Origin: Deinococcus arboris
GTDB taxonomy: Bacteria > Deinococcota > Deinococci > Deinococcales > Deinococcaceae
DNA: 64,000 nucleotides
NCBI RefSeq assembly: GCF_009755355.1
Contig: NZ_WQLB01000008.1
Location: 88,601 to 152,600, forward strand
Direction of reading: 5' to 3'
Shown: positions 47,496-63,723 of the stretch, in pieces
Position numbering within the stretch: position 1 is the first letter of the stretch
Layout of the letters: every line of letters begins with the position of its first letter
Notes under the pieces: generated by a model
Seen by the model: the letters and a program-made list of their open reading frames with translations, nothing else
The model's database searches: none
Told to the model about the DNA's origin: nothing
Translations under genes and position numbers: made by a program

Positions 47496-48095
47496 TTACT
47501 GATTCACGACACTGAGGTCGGTTTGATCGCTGGTGACCGTCAGACGAATCTTGTTCTTGGCCGCCTCAAAGTTGGGCGTGGCGTAGGTGCCGGAAGCTTC
47601 CATCGTGTCCACCACGGTCTTGTTGTTGATGCTGAGGCTGCCCATGCTGAATTTTTGCAGGGTGAACTGCACGCCCGTGCCGGCCGGAACACGCAGCTGA
47701 ACCTCGCCCTGCTGGGTCTTCAGGGTGCCGCTGTAGGTGCCGGCGGGCAAGGTCAGGGCGACGTCCGTTTGCTGGGTAGTCAGGGTGAGGCCCCGCAGCG
47801 GCACCCCGGTCAGTTGCCCTTTCAGGCTGCCCTGCGTCAGATTCAGGTGGAGGTTCACCGGCAGTTTGGTGCCCAGCACTGCGCTGTATTCCCCCATCTG
47901 ACGCGTCATGCCGACGTAGGCCACCCCATTTTTGACGGTGGGATTGCGCACCCCCAGCACAGGCGACGCGGTGGCCGACGCGCCCAGCTGGCCATCTGAC
48001 ATCTCGGTCTTGATGGTGATGTCCACCTGCGTGTAAGCGGCGGCCGCGAGTGCCACGCTGCCCAGAAGAGCGCTCAGTCCAATCAGAGTCTTCAC
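47496..48095 (-). CDS. Exported beta-rich protein, DUF4097-like
   Basis: A 199-residue protein with a signal peptide (KTLIGLSALLGSVALAAAAY). The mature part is a series of short beta strands with 'LPAGTYSGTLKTQQGEVQLRVPAGTGV', the ladder pattern seen in DUF4097/DUF4098 beta-helix-like proteins found on surfaces. The start is GTG at 48095 without an obvious ribosome-binding site. It is one of the genes lying between adk and infA, unrelated to translation. Confidence 0.7.
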   Translation of the reverse strand: MKTLIGLSALLGSVALAAAAYTQVDITIKTEMSDGQLGASATASPVLGVRNPTVKNGVAYVGMTRQMGEYSAVLGTKLPVNLHLNLTQGSLKGQLTGVPLRGLTLTTQQTDVALTLPAGTYSGTLKTQQGEVQLRVPAGTGVQFTLQKFSMGSLSINNKTVVDTMEASGTYATPNFEAAKNKIRLTVTSDQTDLSVVNQ

Positions 48096-48208
48096 GCCTT
48101 CAGCTTCTCTAAGGGAAGTCAGCTCTCCATGAGATCACGCTTCAGAGGGGCCGACTGGATTGAAAGGGCACCTCTGTGTTAATGACCCGCCATACACTTC
48201 CCTGGGGT

Positions 48209-50173
48209 TCAGGGTGGCCCGGCCGCCGTTTGCTGCAAGCGCCTGAGGGTCGCCGCCAGCTGCGTGGCATCCACCGGCGGCGAGAACAGAAACCCCTGGC
48301 CGCGCTGGCAGCCCAGCGCCAGAAGAGCGGCGCGCTGCGCTGGGGTCTCGACGCCCTCGGCGGTCAGGGTCAGGCCATGCTCGGCGGCCAGTGCCACGAC
48401 CGCTTGCAGCACCGTTTGCCCGAGCGGGGGCCGTCCACCCGGCGCCCCCAGCCCCCGTACGTAGGCCCGGTCAATCTTGAGGTCACTCAGGGCCACCTCG
48501 CCCAGATGGGCCAGCGCGGCCAGGCCGGCCCCAAAATCGTCAAGGCCAACCCGGACGCCCAGGCTGCGCAGCGCCATGACCTGCGCGCTTAGGGCGGGGC
48601 CGGAATCAGCCAGGTCACCTGTGAGGTCCAGCTGAAGCTGGCCTGGCGTCAGGCCCTCCTCGGCCAGGGCGCGGCCCACGGCCTCGGGCCACCCCGGTTG
48701 CGTCAGCTGGCCTGGCGACACATTGACGCACAGGGTCAGGCCCACAAGCCCCGCTGCGGGCCAGCGCGCCGCTTCGGCCAGGGCGGTGCGCAGGACCCAG
48801 TCTCCCAGGGGTCCTGACAGCCCACAGGCTTCGGCCAGCGGCACAAACACGTTCGGCCCAATTGACCCGGACGCTGGATGCACCCAGCGGGCCAGCGCCT
48901 CGGCCGCCAGGGGACGGCCACTGCGCAGGTCACAGATAGGCTGAAAGGCCAGGTGCAGTTCGCCCCGCGCCAGGGCCAACCGCAGGTCGCGCTCCAGCAC
49001 CGGGCGCTCCAGCACGGCTGCGGCGCCCGGCAACAGACCCGGCTGCTCCTCGGTGTCGCCCGCCAGATGCAGGCCCCCCCGGCCCCGGCGCTTGACGCGG
49101 TACATGGCCTGGTCAGCGCGCAGCAGCAGCGCCCGGCCATCGGCCCCGTCCTCGGGAAAGCGGCTGACCCCCACACTGACACTCAGGGGCAGCGGCTCCG
49201 TGCGCAGGACAAAGGGACTGCCCAGCGCCGCCACCACGCGCGCGGCTGCCTGCGCGGCCTCGGCCACCGAGTCGGCGCCTGGCCACAGGGGCAGCAGCAG
49301 GACAAACTCGTCCCCACTGACGCGCGTCAGGTCGCCGCCCGCTGCCAGGGGCCGCAGGCGCTCGGCCACCAGCCCGAGTAGCTGGTCGCCAGCGGCGTGG
49401 CCATGCGCGTCGTTGACGGCCTTGAATCCGTCGAGGTCCAGAAACAGGGTCACGAACGGCGCGCCTGTCTCGACCCTGGCCTCCAGGGCAGCGTCCAGCG
49501 CTGCGCGGTTGCCCAGGCCCGTCAGCGGGTCTGTCAGGGCCAGGCGCGCCAGTTCCTGATTGCTGGCCTGTGTGGACCGCAGCGCCCGGCGCAACCGGAG
49601 CGTCACGCGCGCCGATAGGTACACCGTGCCGCACACCAGGCACAGCTGGGCCAGCCCAAACCACACCACCGGCCCGGCCCGCGCGCCCTGCGGGGTCAGG
49701 GCAAACGTGACCGCCAGCACCAGCAGCGCCAGTGGCATGCCAGCGCCGGCCGCGCGCGCAGCGGCACTGGTCCGCATGCTGGCCTCCAGCATGGGCACCG
49801 TCAGGGTCCAGGCCATCAGCGTGGCCAGGTCCAGTACCACCCGTTCGGGCGTCGCCACCACAAAGAGGGCCACGCTCAGCCGCCCCAGCAGAAAGACGGC
49901 GTTGACCACGATCAGGAGCGACACCAGCGTTCGGCGCCCCGCCTGGCCCAGCGCCCCCAGCAGCGCCAGCCCCAGCATGCTCGTCAGGGTTGCGCCCCCC
50001 AGTAGCCAGTCCAGTGGCGTCACCAGATTCGGCAGCAGCGCCCCTTGCCACAGGGAGAGCGTATGACCCAGCAGAATGCCGCCCAGGGTGGTCCAGAGGG
50101 TGCCCGCCGCGTGCGGGAGCGCCGGGGCCGCACGCCCCGTCTCCCCGGTCTGTGCTGTGGCCGGTTGATTCAT
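48209..50173 (-). CDS. Membrane GGDEF-EAL protein with altered EAL site
   Basis: The 654-residue protein has about seven N-terminal membrane segments, a GGDEF domain with active site RVSGDEF (SGDEF variant), and a C-terminal EAL domain. In the EAL domain the first motif (AAEALARW), the Asn (NVSPGQL), GLDDFGAG, LKIDRAYV and TAEGVET are retained. The position normally held by Glu in 'E-I/L-T-E' reads LDLTGD, so one metal-binding Glu is replaced by Gly. Phosphodiesterase activity is doubtful; the protein may sense or bind c-di-GMP, or act as a cyclase. It is unrelated to its ribosomal neighbours. Confidence 0.92.
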   Translation of the reverse strand: MNQPATAQTGETGRAAPALPHAAGTLWTTLGGILLGHTLSLWQGALLPNLVTPLDWLLGGATLTSMLGLALLGALGQAGRRTLVSLLIVVNAVFLLGRLSVALFVVATPERVVLDLATLMAWTLTVPMLEASMRTSAAARAAGAGMPLALLVLAVTFALTPQGARAGPVVWFGLAQLCLVCGTVYLSARVTLRLRRALRSTQASNQELARLALTDPLTGLGNRAALDAALEARVETGAPFVTLFLDLDGFKAVNDAHGHAAGDQLLGLVAERLRPLAAGGDLTRVSGDEFVLLLPLWPGADSVAEAAQAAARVVAALGSPFVLRTEPLPLSVSVGVSRFPEDGADGRALLLRADQAMYRVKRRGRGGLHLAGDTEEQPGLLPGAAAVLERPVLERDLRLALARGELHLAFQPICDLRSGRPLAAEALARWVHPASGSIGPNVFVPLAEACGLSGPLGDWVLRTALAEAARWPAAGLVGLTLCVNVSPGQLTQPGWPEAVGRALAEEGLTPGQLQLDLTGDLADSGPALSAQVMALRSLGVRVGLDDFGAGLAALAHLGEVALSDLKIDRAYVRGLGAPGGRPPLGQTVLQAVVALAAEHGLTLTAEGVETPAQRAALLALGCQRGQGFLFSPPVDATQLAATLRRLQQTAAGPP

Positions 50174-50202
50174 CGCCTCTGCTGACGGTAGCAGGTCTGC
50201 AC

Positions 50203-51636
50203 TTACCAGACCGCGACGAATTTGACCCCAAAGCGCCGGGCGCCGCTGACCTCCGCTGTCACGCTGTAACTGCCCACCCGGTATTCCAGCTCGGCATAGG
50301 GACCGGCGCCCTCGCCCCAGCGGTAGCCGCCGCCCAGCCGCAGCGGCCGGCCCTCGCCGCTCTGCCAGGGCAGCGCCGCGCGCAGGCCCAGCTGCGCCCC
50401 CGCGCGGTCCTGAGCGCCCGATACCTGCACGTAGTCGGCGGGAATCAGCGTGGCCCCCCAGGCCCAGGTCCAGCCGTCCGGCGCGCGGCTGGCCCGTCCC
50501 CAGACCTCGCCGTAGCCTCCCAGCGCCACGGCCCCGCCCAGCAGCGGCCCACCCGAATCCAGCCCAGCGGCCAGCGTGACCGGCGCCAGATTCAGCGCCC
50601 CCAGGTTCAGGGCCGCGCCCAGGCCTGCGTAGCTGCCCCCGTCCGGCCCCACCCCCCGGCGCGCAGCCAGATTGACACTCCAGGCGCCTTCCCGCCAGGC
50701 CAGGCGGGTATCGCGTTCCAGACCGCCTCCGCCAGCCCGCACGCCCGCACTGACCAGACCGTTGCCCAGCAGCTCGTGGTGGGCCAGATTCCAGGTGCGT
50801 GGGGGCAGCGCCGACGGATGAGGGCGGCCCAGCCCGTCCAGGGCCGGCCCCAGGACCCAGGCCACCAGCAAAGGCGTGCGCGCGTCCACGCCCCAGCGGG
50901 CACGCATGGGCAGCAGGGTGTCATCCCAGGGAGTAATCGCTGGGGCCGGCAGCGCCATCGGGTCGGTGCGGGTCAGGGGCGCCGGGCCACCCGCCACCCC
51001 GCAGGTCAGCCCTTGCCGCTGGGCTTCACGGCGCACCCGCGCGTCGTGGCGGTTAAGCGGATAGGCGACGCAGCGCACCCCAGCTTCAGGAGAAGCGGCG
51101 GCGGGGTCACGGGCCGGCCCTTCCCCACTGGCGGGCCCCAGCTCGCGCCGCAGGCCACGCGGGCTAAGGTCAGCCAGCGCCGCGTGAGACTAGGAGTGGG
51201 TGCCGACTTCCCAGCCGGCCGCGCGCAGCTCTTTGACCTGAGCAGGAGTCAAACTCCCTGCCTGGCCCAGCCGCGACCAGATGACATAGGTGGTGCCGGG
51301 CACCCCCAATTCGCGCAGCACCGGAAAGGCCAGACGGTACACACTCTCGAAGCCGTCGTCAAACTGGATGACCGCCACCCGTTCAGCTGCGGGCGCGCGG
51401 GCCGCCTCGCTGGAGGTCACAAAGCGGTAGCCCAGGCGCCGCAGCGTTTCGACACGCCGCTGTAGCGCCTCTGGAGCAATGCCCAATGACGCGCCGCCCC
51501 CAGCGCCTACCTGGTGAAACACAAGCACCATCGGCTTGGCCTGTACCGGCCCCGAGAGGCTCAGCATCAGCGCCAGACCGAGCAGCAGACGTAGGAGCAG
51601 AGCGCTGCGCAAGAGCCATCCACAATGAGAAAACAT
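50203..51636 (-). pseudogene. Polysaccharide deacetylase with beta-rich C-terminal domain, interrupted by in-frame TAG
   Basis: Reading from ATG 51636, a signal peptide (LLLRLLLGLALMLSLSGPVQA) leads into a NodB-type deacetylase: 'MVLVFHQVG', catalytic FDDGFESVY and 'LRAAGWEVGTHS'. The next codon, 51190-51192, is TAG, and the same frame then continues 'SHAALADLS' without further stops to 50203. The stop replaces the residue between the two His of the zinc motif H-S-x-S-H. The downstream part (about 300 residues) ends in alternating strands with a terminal aromatic, like an outer-membrane or surface beta domain. It is probably a nonsense-mutated gene; sequencing error or read-through are possible. 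Confidence 0.8.
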
Positions 51637-51721
51637 AAGGTCTGCTCAAGAGGCTAGCAGGGTTTTCCCACCGGATTCTTACTTTAAGGACTCTGCTTCT
51701 CCGTCAGGGAACAACGAAACC

Positions 51722-51750
51722 GGCCGCCTGGGCATCTGCCCACAGCGGCC
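51722..51750 (-). terminator. Terminator after adk
   Basis: GGCCGC/GCGGCC outer and GGGCA/TGCCC inner arms, with short bulges, lie about 20 nt after the adk stop. On the minus strand it is followed by GGTTTCGTTG. Confidence 0.5.
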
Positions 51751-51769
51751 AGTCTCTGCCCGGTTGGTT

Positions 51770-52363
51770 TTACTTCATGCCTGTCTGGATGCGGCTGTAC
51801 ACCTCATCCAGGCCGCCCACGCCGTCCACCCGGTACAGGTGCCCGCGCCCAGAGTAATAGTCAATCAGCGGCTGGGTCTGCTCGCGGTAAACCTGCTGGC
51901 GCCTGCGGGCGACCTCTTCGGTGTCGTCGCTGCGCACCGCCTCGCCGCGCGCCGCTGCCTGCCGGCCCCGCTCCACGATGCGGCCGACCAGCACCTCATC
52001 GGGCACCTCCAGCAGGGGCACCGCACTGACCGGCGCGCCCAGTTCTTCCAGCAGCATGTCCAGGGCCTGCGCCTGGGGGGTAGTACGCGGAAAACCATCA
52101 AAAATCACGCGCACCGGCTCCATATCGGCGAGTTTGTCCCGAATCAGGGCAATCAGAATCTCGTCGGGCACCAGGCCCCCAGCGTCGTAAATAGGCTTGA
52201 CCTGCTGGCCCAGATCGGTGCCGCGCGCCATATGGTCGCGCAGAATGTCCCCGGTGCTGATTTTTACCAGGCCCTTGTCCTGCGCCAGCCGCTCCGCCTG
52301 CGTGCCTTTGCCCGCGCCGGGCGGCCCCAGGAAGATAACGACGTTGTGTTTGGATTGAGTCAC
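51770..52363 (-). CDS. adk: Adenylate kinase
   Basis: About 197 residues; catalyses ATP + AMP = 2 ADP. The P-loop GPPGAGKGTQ is near the N-terminus, followed by the AMP site 'STGDILRDHM' and 'VIFDGFPRTTPQAQAL'. The lid is the short form without zinc cysteines. I chose GTG 52363 because GGAGG lies eight nt before it; an ATG at 52378 is eight nt after a TATGCT box and could be a leaderless start. It follows secY, but a terminator between them suggests its own promoter. Confidence 0.95.
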   Translation of the reverse strand: MTQSKHNVVIFLGPPGAGKGTQAERLAQDKGLVKISTGDILRDHMARGTDLGQQVKPIYDAGGLVPDEILIALIRDKLADMEPVRVIFDGFPRTTPQAQALDMLLEELGAPVSAVPLLEVPDEVLVGRIVERGRQAAARGEAVRSDDTEEVARRRQQVYREQTQPLIDYYSGRGHLYRVDGVGGLDEVYSRIQTGMK

Positions 52364-52463
52364 TTCTGCGTCCTCCATTCTGTTCCAGCATAGTGTCTAA
52401 AGGGCACGTTTGGGCCACTCCCTATCTGCCTGCCCCCTGTTCCCAGAGGGGTGACGAGGCCAG

Positions 52464-52493
52464 AAAAAGCCGTCCCCCACCGGGAGGGACGGC
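52464..52493 (-). terminator. Terminator after secY
   Basis: On the minus strand, stem GCCGTCCC/GGGACGGC with a short loop is followed by TTTTT, 15 nt after the secY stop. This ends the rpsH-secY transcript before adk. Confidence 0.88.
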
Positions 52494-52508
52494 CCGCACG
52501 CAGCACCT

Positions 52509-53840
<1,332 letters not shown>

Positions 53841-54299
53841 TTACTCTGCCTTCTCGGCTTCGTTCGCTTCGGGCAGGATGACCTTGCCGCCAGCCGCTTC
53901 CACGGCCTTGATGGCGCCTTCGCTGGCCGCGTCCACATGGATGGTCACGGCGCGGCTGATTTCGCCGCCGCCCAGCAGCTTAACAGCGCGGTTCTTGCGG
54001 CGCACCAGGCCCGCGAGTTCCAGCACATTGCGGTCAATGGTGCCGTCTTCAATGTTGGCCAGTTGTGCCAGGTTCACCACTTCAAAAGTGATGCCCACAT
54101 TGTTAAAGCCCTTCTTGGGCAGGCGGGCGATCAGGCGGCTGCGGCCACCCTCAAAGAAGCTGCCCTTGCCCGCGCCGCTGCGCGACTTCTGGCCCTTGTG
54201 ACCACGGCCGGCCGTCTTGTCGGTGCCGCCGGGACCACGGCCCACGCGCTTGCGGTTCTTGCGGCTGCCCGCGTGGGGCGTCAGTTCGTGAAGTTTCAT
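53841..54299 (-). CDS. rplO: 50S ribosomal protein L15
   Basis: The 152-residue protein starts [25 protein letters not shown] and has the Gly/Arg/Lys-rich extended N-terminus of L15. It overlaps rpmD by four nt (ATGA) and abuts secY. Confidence 0.98.
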   Translation of the reverse strand: MKLHELTPHAGSRKNRKRVGRGPGGTDKTAGRGHKGQKSRSGAGKGSFFEGGRSRLIARLPKKGFNNVGITFEVVNLAQLANIEDGTIDRNVLELAGLVRRKNRAVKLLGGGEISRAVTIHVDAASEGAIKAVEAAGGKVILPEANEAEKAE

Positions 54300-54459
54300 T
54301 CTTGCACCTCCAGCAGGTGCTTGACGGTGTTCACCATGCCGCGCACGGCGGGCGTGTCATGCAGCTCACGGCTGTCGCCGATCTTCTTGAGGCCCAGCGC
54401 CTGCACGGTCTTGACCTGGTAGCCAGGGCGACCGATGACGCTGCGCTTGAGGGTAACTT

Positions 54460-54463
<4 letters not shown>
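54296..54463 (-). CDS. rpmD: 50S ribosomal protein L30
   Basis: A 55-residue protein [17 protein letters not shown]..., ending '[13 protein letters not shown]'. The central '[22 protein letters not shown]' segment is the L30 signature. It overlaps rpsE and rplO by four nt each, so it is translationally coupled in the spc operon. Confidence 0.97.
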
Positions 54464-55311
<848 letters not shown>

Positions 55312-55312
<1 letters not shown>

Positions 55313-55869
55313 TATTTCTTCCCTTTGCCGCCGGTGGCACCAGCCTTACCGGCCTTGAGGCTGATCTTCTCGCCAGCGAAGCGCACGCCCTTGCCGTGGT
55401 AGGCGTCAGGCTTACGGACTTTACGCACGTTGGCGGCCACCTGACCGACGAGCTGCTTGTCAATGCCGCTCACGTCAATCTTGGTGGGCTCGGGCACGGT
55501 AAAGCTCACGCCGGCCGGGGGCTCGATGATGACGGGGTGGCTGTAGCCGATGGTCATCTCCAGCGCCTTGCCGCTCAGCTTGGCGCGGAAACCCACGCCC
55601 TTGAGCTCCAGGTTGATGGTGTAGCCCTCGCTGACGCCCTTGACGGCGTTGGCCACCAGGGTGCGGGTCAGGCCGTGCAGGGCACGGTGACGCTGCTGGT
55701 CACTGGGCCGCTCCACGAGCAGGGTGTCGCCGTCGCGCGTGATGGTCAGTTCCTGGTTGTAGGGAACGGTCAGCTCGCCCTTGGGGCCTTTGACCTTAAA
55801 GAGGCCGCCTTCGGCGCTCAGGGTCACGCCGCTGGGCACAGCAATGGGTTGTCTTCCGATACGGGACAT
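55312..55869 (-). CDS. rplF: 50S ribosomal protein L6
   Basis: The 185-residue protein starts [17 protein letters not shown], with the two L6 repeats and a Lys/Gly-rich tail ending 'GGKGKK'. It binds 23S rRNA near the sarcin-ricin loop. It lies 62 nt after rpsH and one nt overlaps rplR. Confidence 0.98.
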
Positions 55870-55931
55870 AGCTGTCCTCCTTATGCCTTAAATTCGCTTG
55901 CGCGAGGTCAGGTGAGGTGCGCCTGCTGGGA

Positions 55932-56333
55932 TTACCAGAGAACGCAGATAACTTCGCCGCCGACGCCCTGCTTGCGGGCTTCGCGGTCGGGCAGCAGCCC
56001 CTTGCTCGTGGACACCACGGCCAGGCCCAGGCCGCGCTGGATGCGGGGCAGGTTCTCGGCACTCACGTAGGCGCGGCGGCCTGGGCGGCTGATGCGCTCA
56101 ATGTGCTTGATGACCTGCTCGCGCTTGGCGCCGTACTTCAGGGTCAGGCGCAGCACGTCAAACTTCTGGCCTTCGGGCAGGGTGCGCTCGTAGGACGCCA
56201 CGTAGCCTTCGGCCACGAGCAGCTTGGCGAGCTCTTCCTTGAACTTGGAGGCCGGGACATCCACGGTCTCCTTGTGGGTGCGCGTCGCGTTGCGGATGCG
56301 CGTGAGCATATCGGCGATAGGGTCACTCAACAT
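55932..56333 (-). CDS. rpsH: 30S ribosomal protein S8
   Basis: The 133-residue S8 starts MLSDPIADMLTRIRNATRTHKET and ends 'GGEVICVLW'. The ATG at 56333 has GGAGG close upstream; the open frame beyond it lies in the leader. S8 binds helix 21 of 16S rRNA and represses the spc operon in E. coli. Here it is the first gene of its segment, preceded by a long leader and a promoter. Confidence 0.97.
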   Translation of the reverse strand: MLSDPIADMLTRIRNATRTHKETVDVPASKFKEELAKLLVAEGYVASYERTLPEGQKFDVLRLTLKYGAKREQVIKHIERISRPGRRAYVSAENLPRIQRGLGLAVVSTSKGLLPDREARKQGVGGEVICVLW

Positions 56334-56581
56334 GGAGCCTCCAGGGCTTGTGTTGATCCGGGCTGGTTCCTGTACGCAGGCCTGCTCCCGGCAGGTGGCC
56401 CGGCCCCAGACAAGGCTGGCGGACGGGCACGCTTCTCCCCAAGTCGAATGTGGGCTGCTGGGCAGCGCCTTCTCCTGTTGGGTCTTCTCCTCCACCAGAC
56501 GATGACAGGCCAAAGGGGCCAGTTCGTATCCGGGGGGCACAGCGCCGGGCCAAGACAGAAGTCGAGACACGGCAATTGGAG
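56334..56581 (-). promoter_or_regulatory. Long 5' leader of the rpsH-secY operon
   Basis: From the predicted start near 56575 to the rpsH ATG there are about 240 nt without a gene. It contains several G/C-rich complementary segments such as CCTGC/GCAGG around 56382-56396. The remaining bases up to the plus-strand lipoprotein gene show nothing else. A regulatory role, perhaps S8 binding, is speculative. Confidence 0.45.
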
Positions 56582-56610
56582 AGTGTAATGCAGCGGTCCT
56601 TAAAAAGCAA
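56582..56610 (-). promoter_or_regulatory. Promoter of the rpsH-secY operon
   Basis: On the minus strand, -35 TTGCTT (56605-56610) and -10 TACACT (56582-56587) have an ideal 17-nt spacer. It is the best canonical promoter in the window and allows the second half of the spc operon to be transcribed independently. Confidence 0.75.
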
Positions 56611-56678
56611 TTGGAGCCTTTGGCCGTACGGGCGCCTAGGGTGGTTCAGCTGAACTGGCACCCTGGAGGATTAGGCCT

Positions 56679-57080
56679 ATGAAAAAAATGACTTCTCTAC
56701 TCTGCTTCGCTGCTTTAGCCAGCGCCCTTACGGCGTGTGCTCCCGGCTCGCTCCGAAACGTATTCGGCAACCCCTGGAAGAACGAACCCCTCGTGCAGTT
56801 GGTGGGGCAAAACATCGCAGTCGTCACTTCACGTTTCCGCGCAGAGCGCATTGATCACACGCTGGGCTACACTGAATACTTCATCGAATACTGTGGTCAG
56901 ACCGGCCGAACAATCACCACCCAGGACTATTCAGGCCGCTACTTCTCTGAAGCGGAGCGGGTCTGCGGTTGGGATATTTTCAGAACCGACAAGGCAGGCC
57001 TCATCACCGCCTACTACGAGCGTGGCAATTACAGCGCCCGGCCCTATATCGTCGATGATTTTAAAGACCTATTGAAATAG
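56679..57080 (+). CDS. Small lipoprotein inserted in the spc operon
   Basis: The 133-residue protein starts at ATG 56679, nine nt after GGAGG, with a lipobox signal peptide (MKKMTSLLCFAALASALTAC; Cys about 20). The mature part is rich in Tyr, Arg and Thr, with Cys residues in 'FIEYCGQTG' and 'AERVCGWD' that could pair. No domain was recognised. It lies on the opposite strand between rpsN and rpsH, a position where bacteria normally have no gene. It has a somewhat higher A/T content than the flanking ribosomal genes. It ends at a terminator shared with rpsN. Confidence 0.82.
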   Translation: MKKMTSLLCFAALASALTACAPGSLRNVFGNPWKNEPLVQLVGQNIAVVTSRFRAERIDHTLGYTEYFIEYCGQTGRTITTQDYSGRYFSEAERVCGWDIFRTDKAGLITAYYERGNYSARPYIVDDFKDLLK

Positions 57081-57100
57081 AAGGCCAGGTCAGAAACTCA

Positions 57101-57128
57101 AAAGCCCCCTCGCATTGGAGGGGGCTTT
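57101..57128. terminator. Bidirectional terminator between lipoprotein gene and rpsN
   Basis: An 11-bp perfect inverted repeat AAAGCCCCCTC/GAGGGGGCTTT with a 6-nt loop (GCATTG). T-runs occur on both strands: TTT on plus and TTTT on minus. It lies 20 nt after the lipoprotein stop and 13 nt after the rpsN stop. Confidence 0.9.
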
Positions 57129-57141
57129 GTGTTGCTGGGGC

Positions 57142-57327
<186 letters not shown>

Positions 57328-57336
57328 AACGCTTCC

Positions 57337-57876
57337 TTATTTCCGGAACGGGAGGCCCATCGCCTGGAGCAGCGCGCGGGCTTCCTCGTCGGTCTTGGCG
57401 GTGGTGACAATCGTGATGTCCATGCCGCGCACCTTGTCCACCATGTCGTAGGTGATTTCGGGGAAAATCAGCTGCTCTTTGATGCCCAGGTTGTAGTTGC
57501 CACGGCCGTCAAAGGCGTTGGGGTTGACGCCCTTGAAGTCACGGATACGGGGCAGGCCGATGTTGATCAGCTTTTCCAGGAACACGTACATGCGCTCGCC
57601 GCGCAGCGTGACCTTGATGCCGACCGGCATCCCCTGCCGCAGCTTGAAGTTGCTGATGCTCTTCTTCGCCTTGGTCACGATGGGCTTTTGCAGGGTGATC
57701 AGGCCCAGCTCCTTGGCCGCCTTGTCGATGGCCTTGCTGTCTTCCTTGCTGGAGCCGAGGCCCTCGTTGATCACGATTTTCTCGATGCGTGGCGCCGCCA
57801 TCACCGAGGTGTAACCGAACTGCTGCACCAAGCTGGGGCGCACCTGCTCGTTGTATTTGGTCTTGAGGGTCTGCAT
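57337..57876 (-). CDS. rplE: 50S ribosomal protein L5
   Basis: The 179-residue 5S rRNA-binding protein starts [20 protein letters not shown] and contains '[12 protein letters not shown]' and '[26 protein letters not shown]'. The ATG at 57876 has GAGG upstream and is the family start; the frame continues into the 63-nt gap after rplX only by chance. Confidence 0.98.
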   Translation of the reverse strand: MQTLKTKYNEQVRPSLVQQFGYTSVMAAPRIEKIVINEGLGSSKEDSKAIDKAAKELGLITLQKPIVTKAKKSISNFKLRQGMPVGIKVTLRGERMYVFLEKLINIGLPRIRDFKGVNPNAFDGRGNYNLGIKEQLIFPEITYDMVDKVRGMDITIVTTAKTDEEARALLQAMGLPFRK

Positions 57877-57939
57877 GTTGCCTCGCTTCGCGCGGAAAAA
57901 GGCCGCGCAGGGCACCCATTAGGCGGGTGCCCCTGAAAG

Positions 57940-58687
<748 letters not shown>

Positions 58688-58691
<4 letters not shown>

Positions 58692-58972
58692 GCGGCACCA
58701 CCTTCAGTCTCCACGGCGGTGGTTTCAATGCCGCGGGGACGCTCGACCAGCTTGGTGACTTTCCAGGTCTTGGTCTTGCTGATGGGACGCACCGCGATAA
58801 TCTCGACGCGGTCACCAATCTTGTACTCGTTGTTCTCGTCGTGGGCCGCGTACTTGTGGCTGCGGGTCACGACCTTGCCGTACAGCGGGTGAGCAAACTT
58901 GCGCTCGACCTTGACGCTGACCGTCTTGTCGGCTTTGTCGCTGACGACGACGCCGGTAAAGGTCTTTTTCAT
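58688..58972 (-). CDS. rpsQ: 30S ribosomal protein S17
   Basis: The 94-residue OB-fold protein starts [20 protein letters not shown] and contains '[21 protein letters not shown]' and '[20 protein letters not shown]', typical of S17. Overlaps of four nt with rpmC and rplN show coupling. Confidence 0.98.
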
Positions 58973-59161
58973 GCCTGCTCTCCCTGCTTCTGGCTCAGCT
59001 CGGTGCGGATGGTGTTGAGCTGAGCGACTTCACGGCGAAGCTGCTGGACGCGGTGCGGCTGGGCCAGGGTGCCCATGGCCGCCTGGAAACGCAGTTCCAT
59101 CAGTTCTTTCTTGCGGGACTCGATTTCACGCGCGAAATCGTCAGCTCCCAGGTTACGCATC

Positions 59162-59175
<14 letters not shown>
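58969..59175 (-). CDS. rpmC: 50S ribosomal protein L29
   Basis: The 68-residue helical protein [20 protein letters not shown] with '[33 protein letters not shown]' is a standard L29, at the tunnel exit. It overlaps the end of rplP by 14 nt and rpsQ by four. Confidence 0.98.
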
Positions 59176-61021
<1,846 letters not shown>

Positions 61022-61033
61022 GCTCTACCCTCC

Positions 61034-61869
<836 letters not shown>

Positions 61870-61881
61870 CTTCAGCTCTCC

Positions 61882-63718
<1,837 letters not shown>

Positions 63719-63723
63719 GTCTA

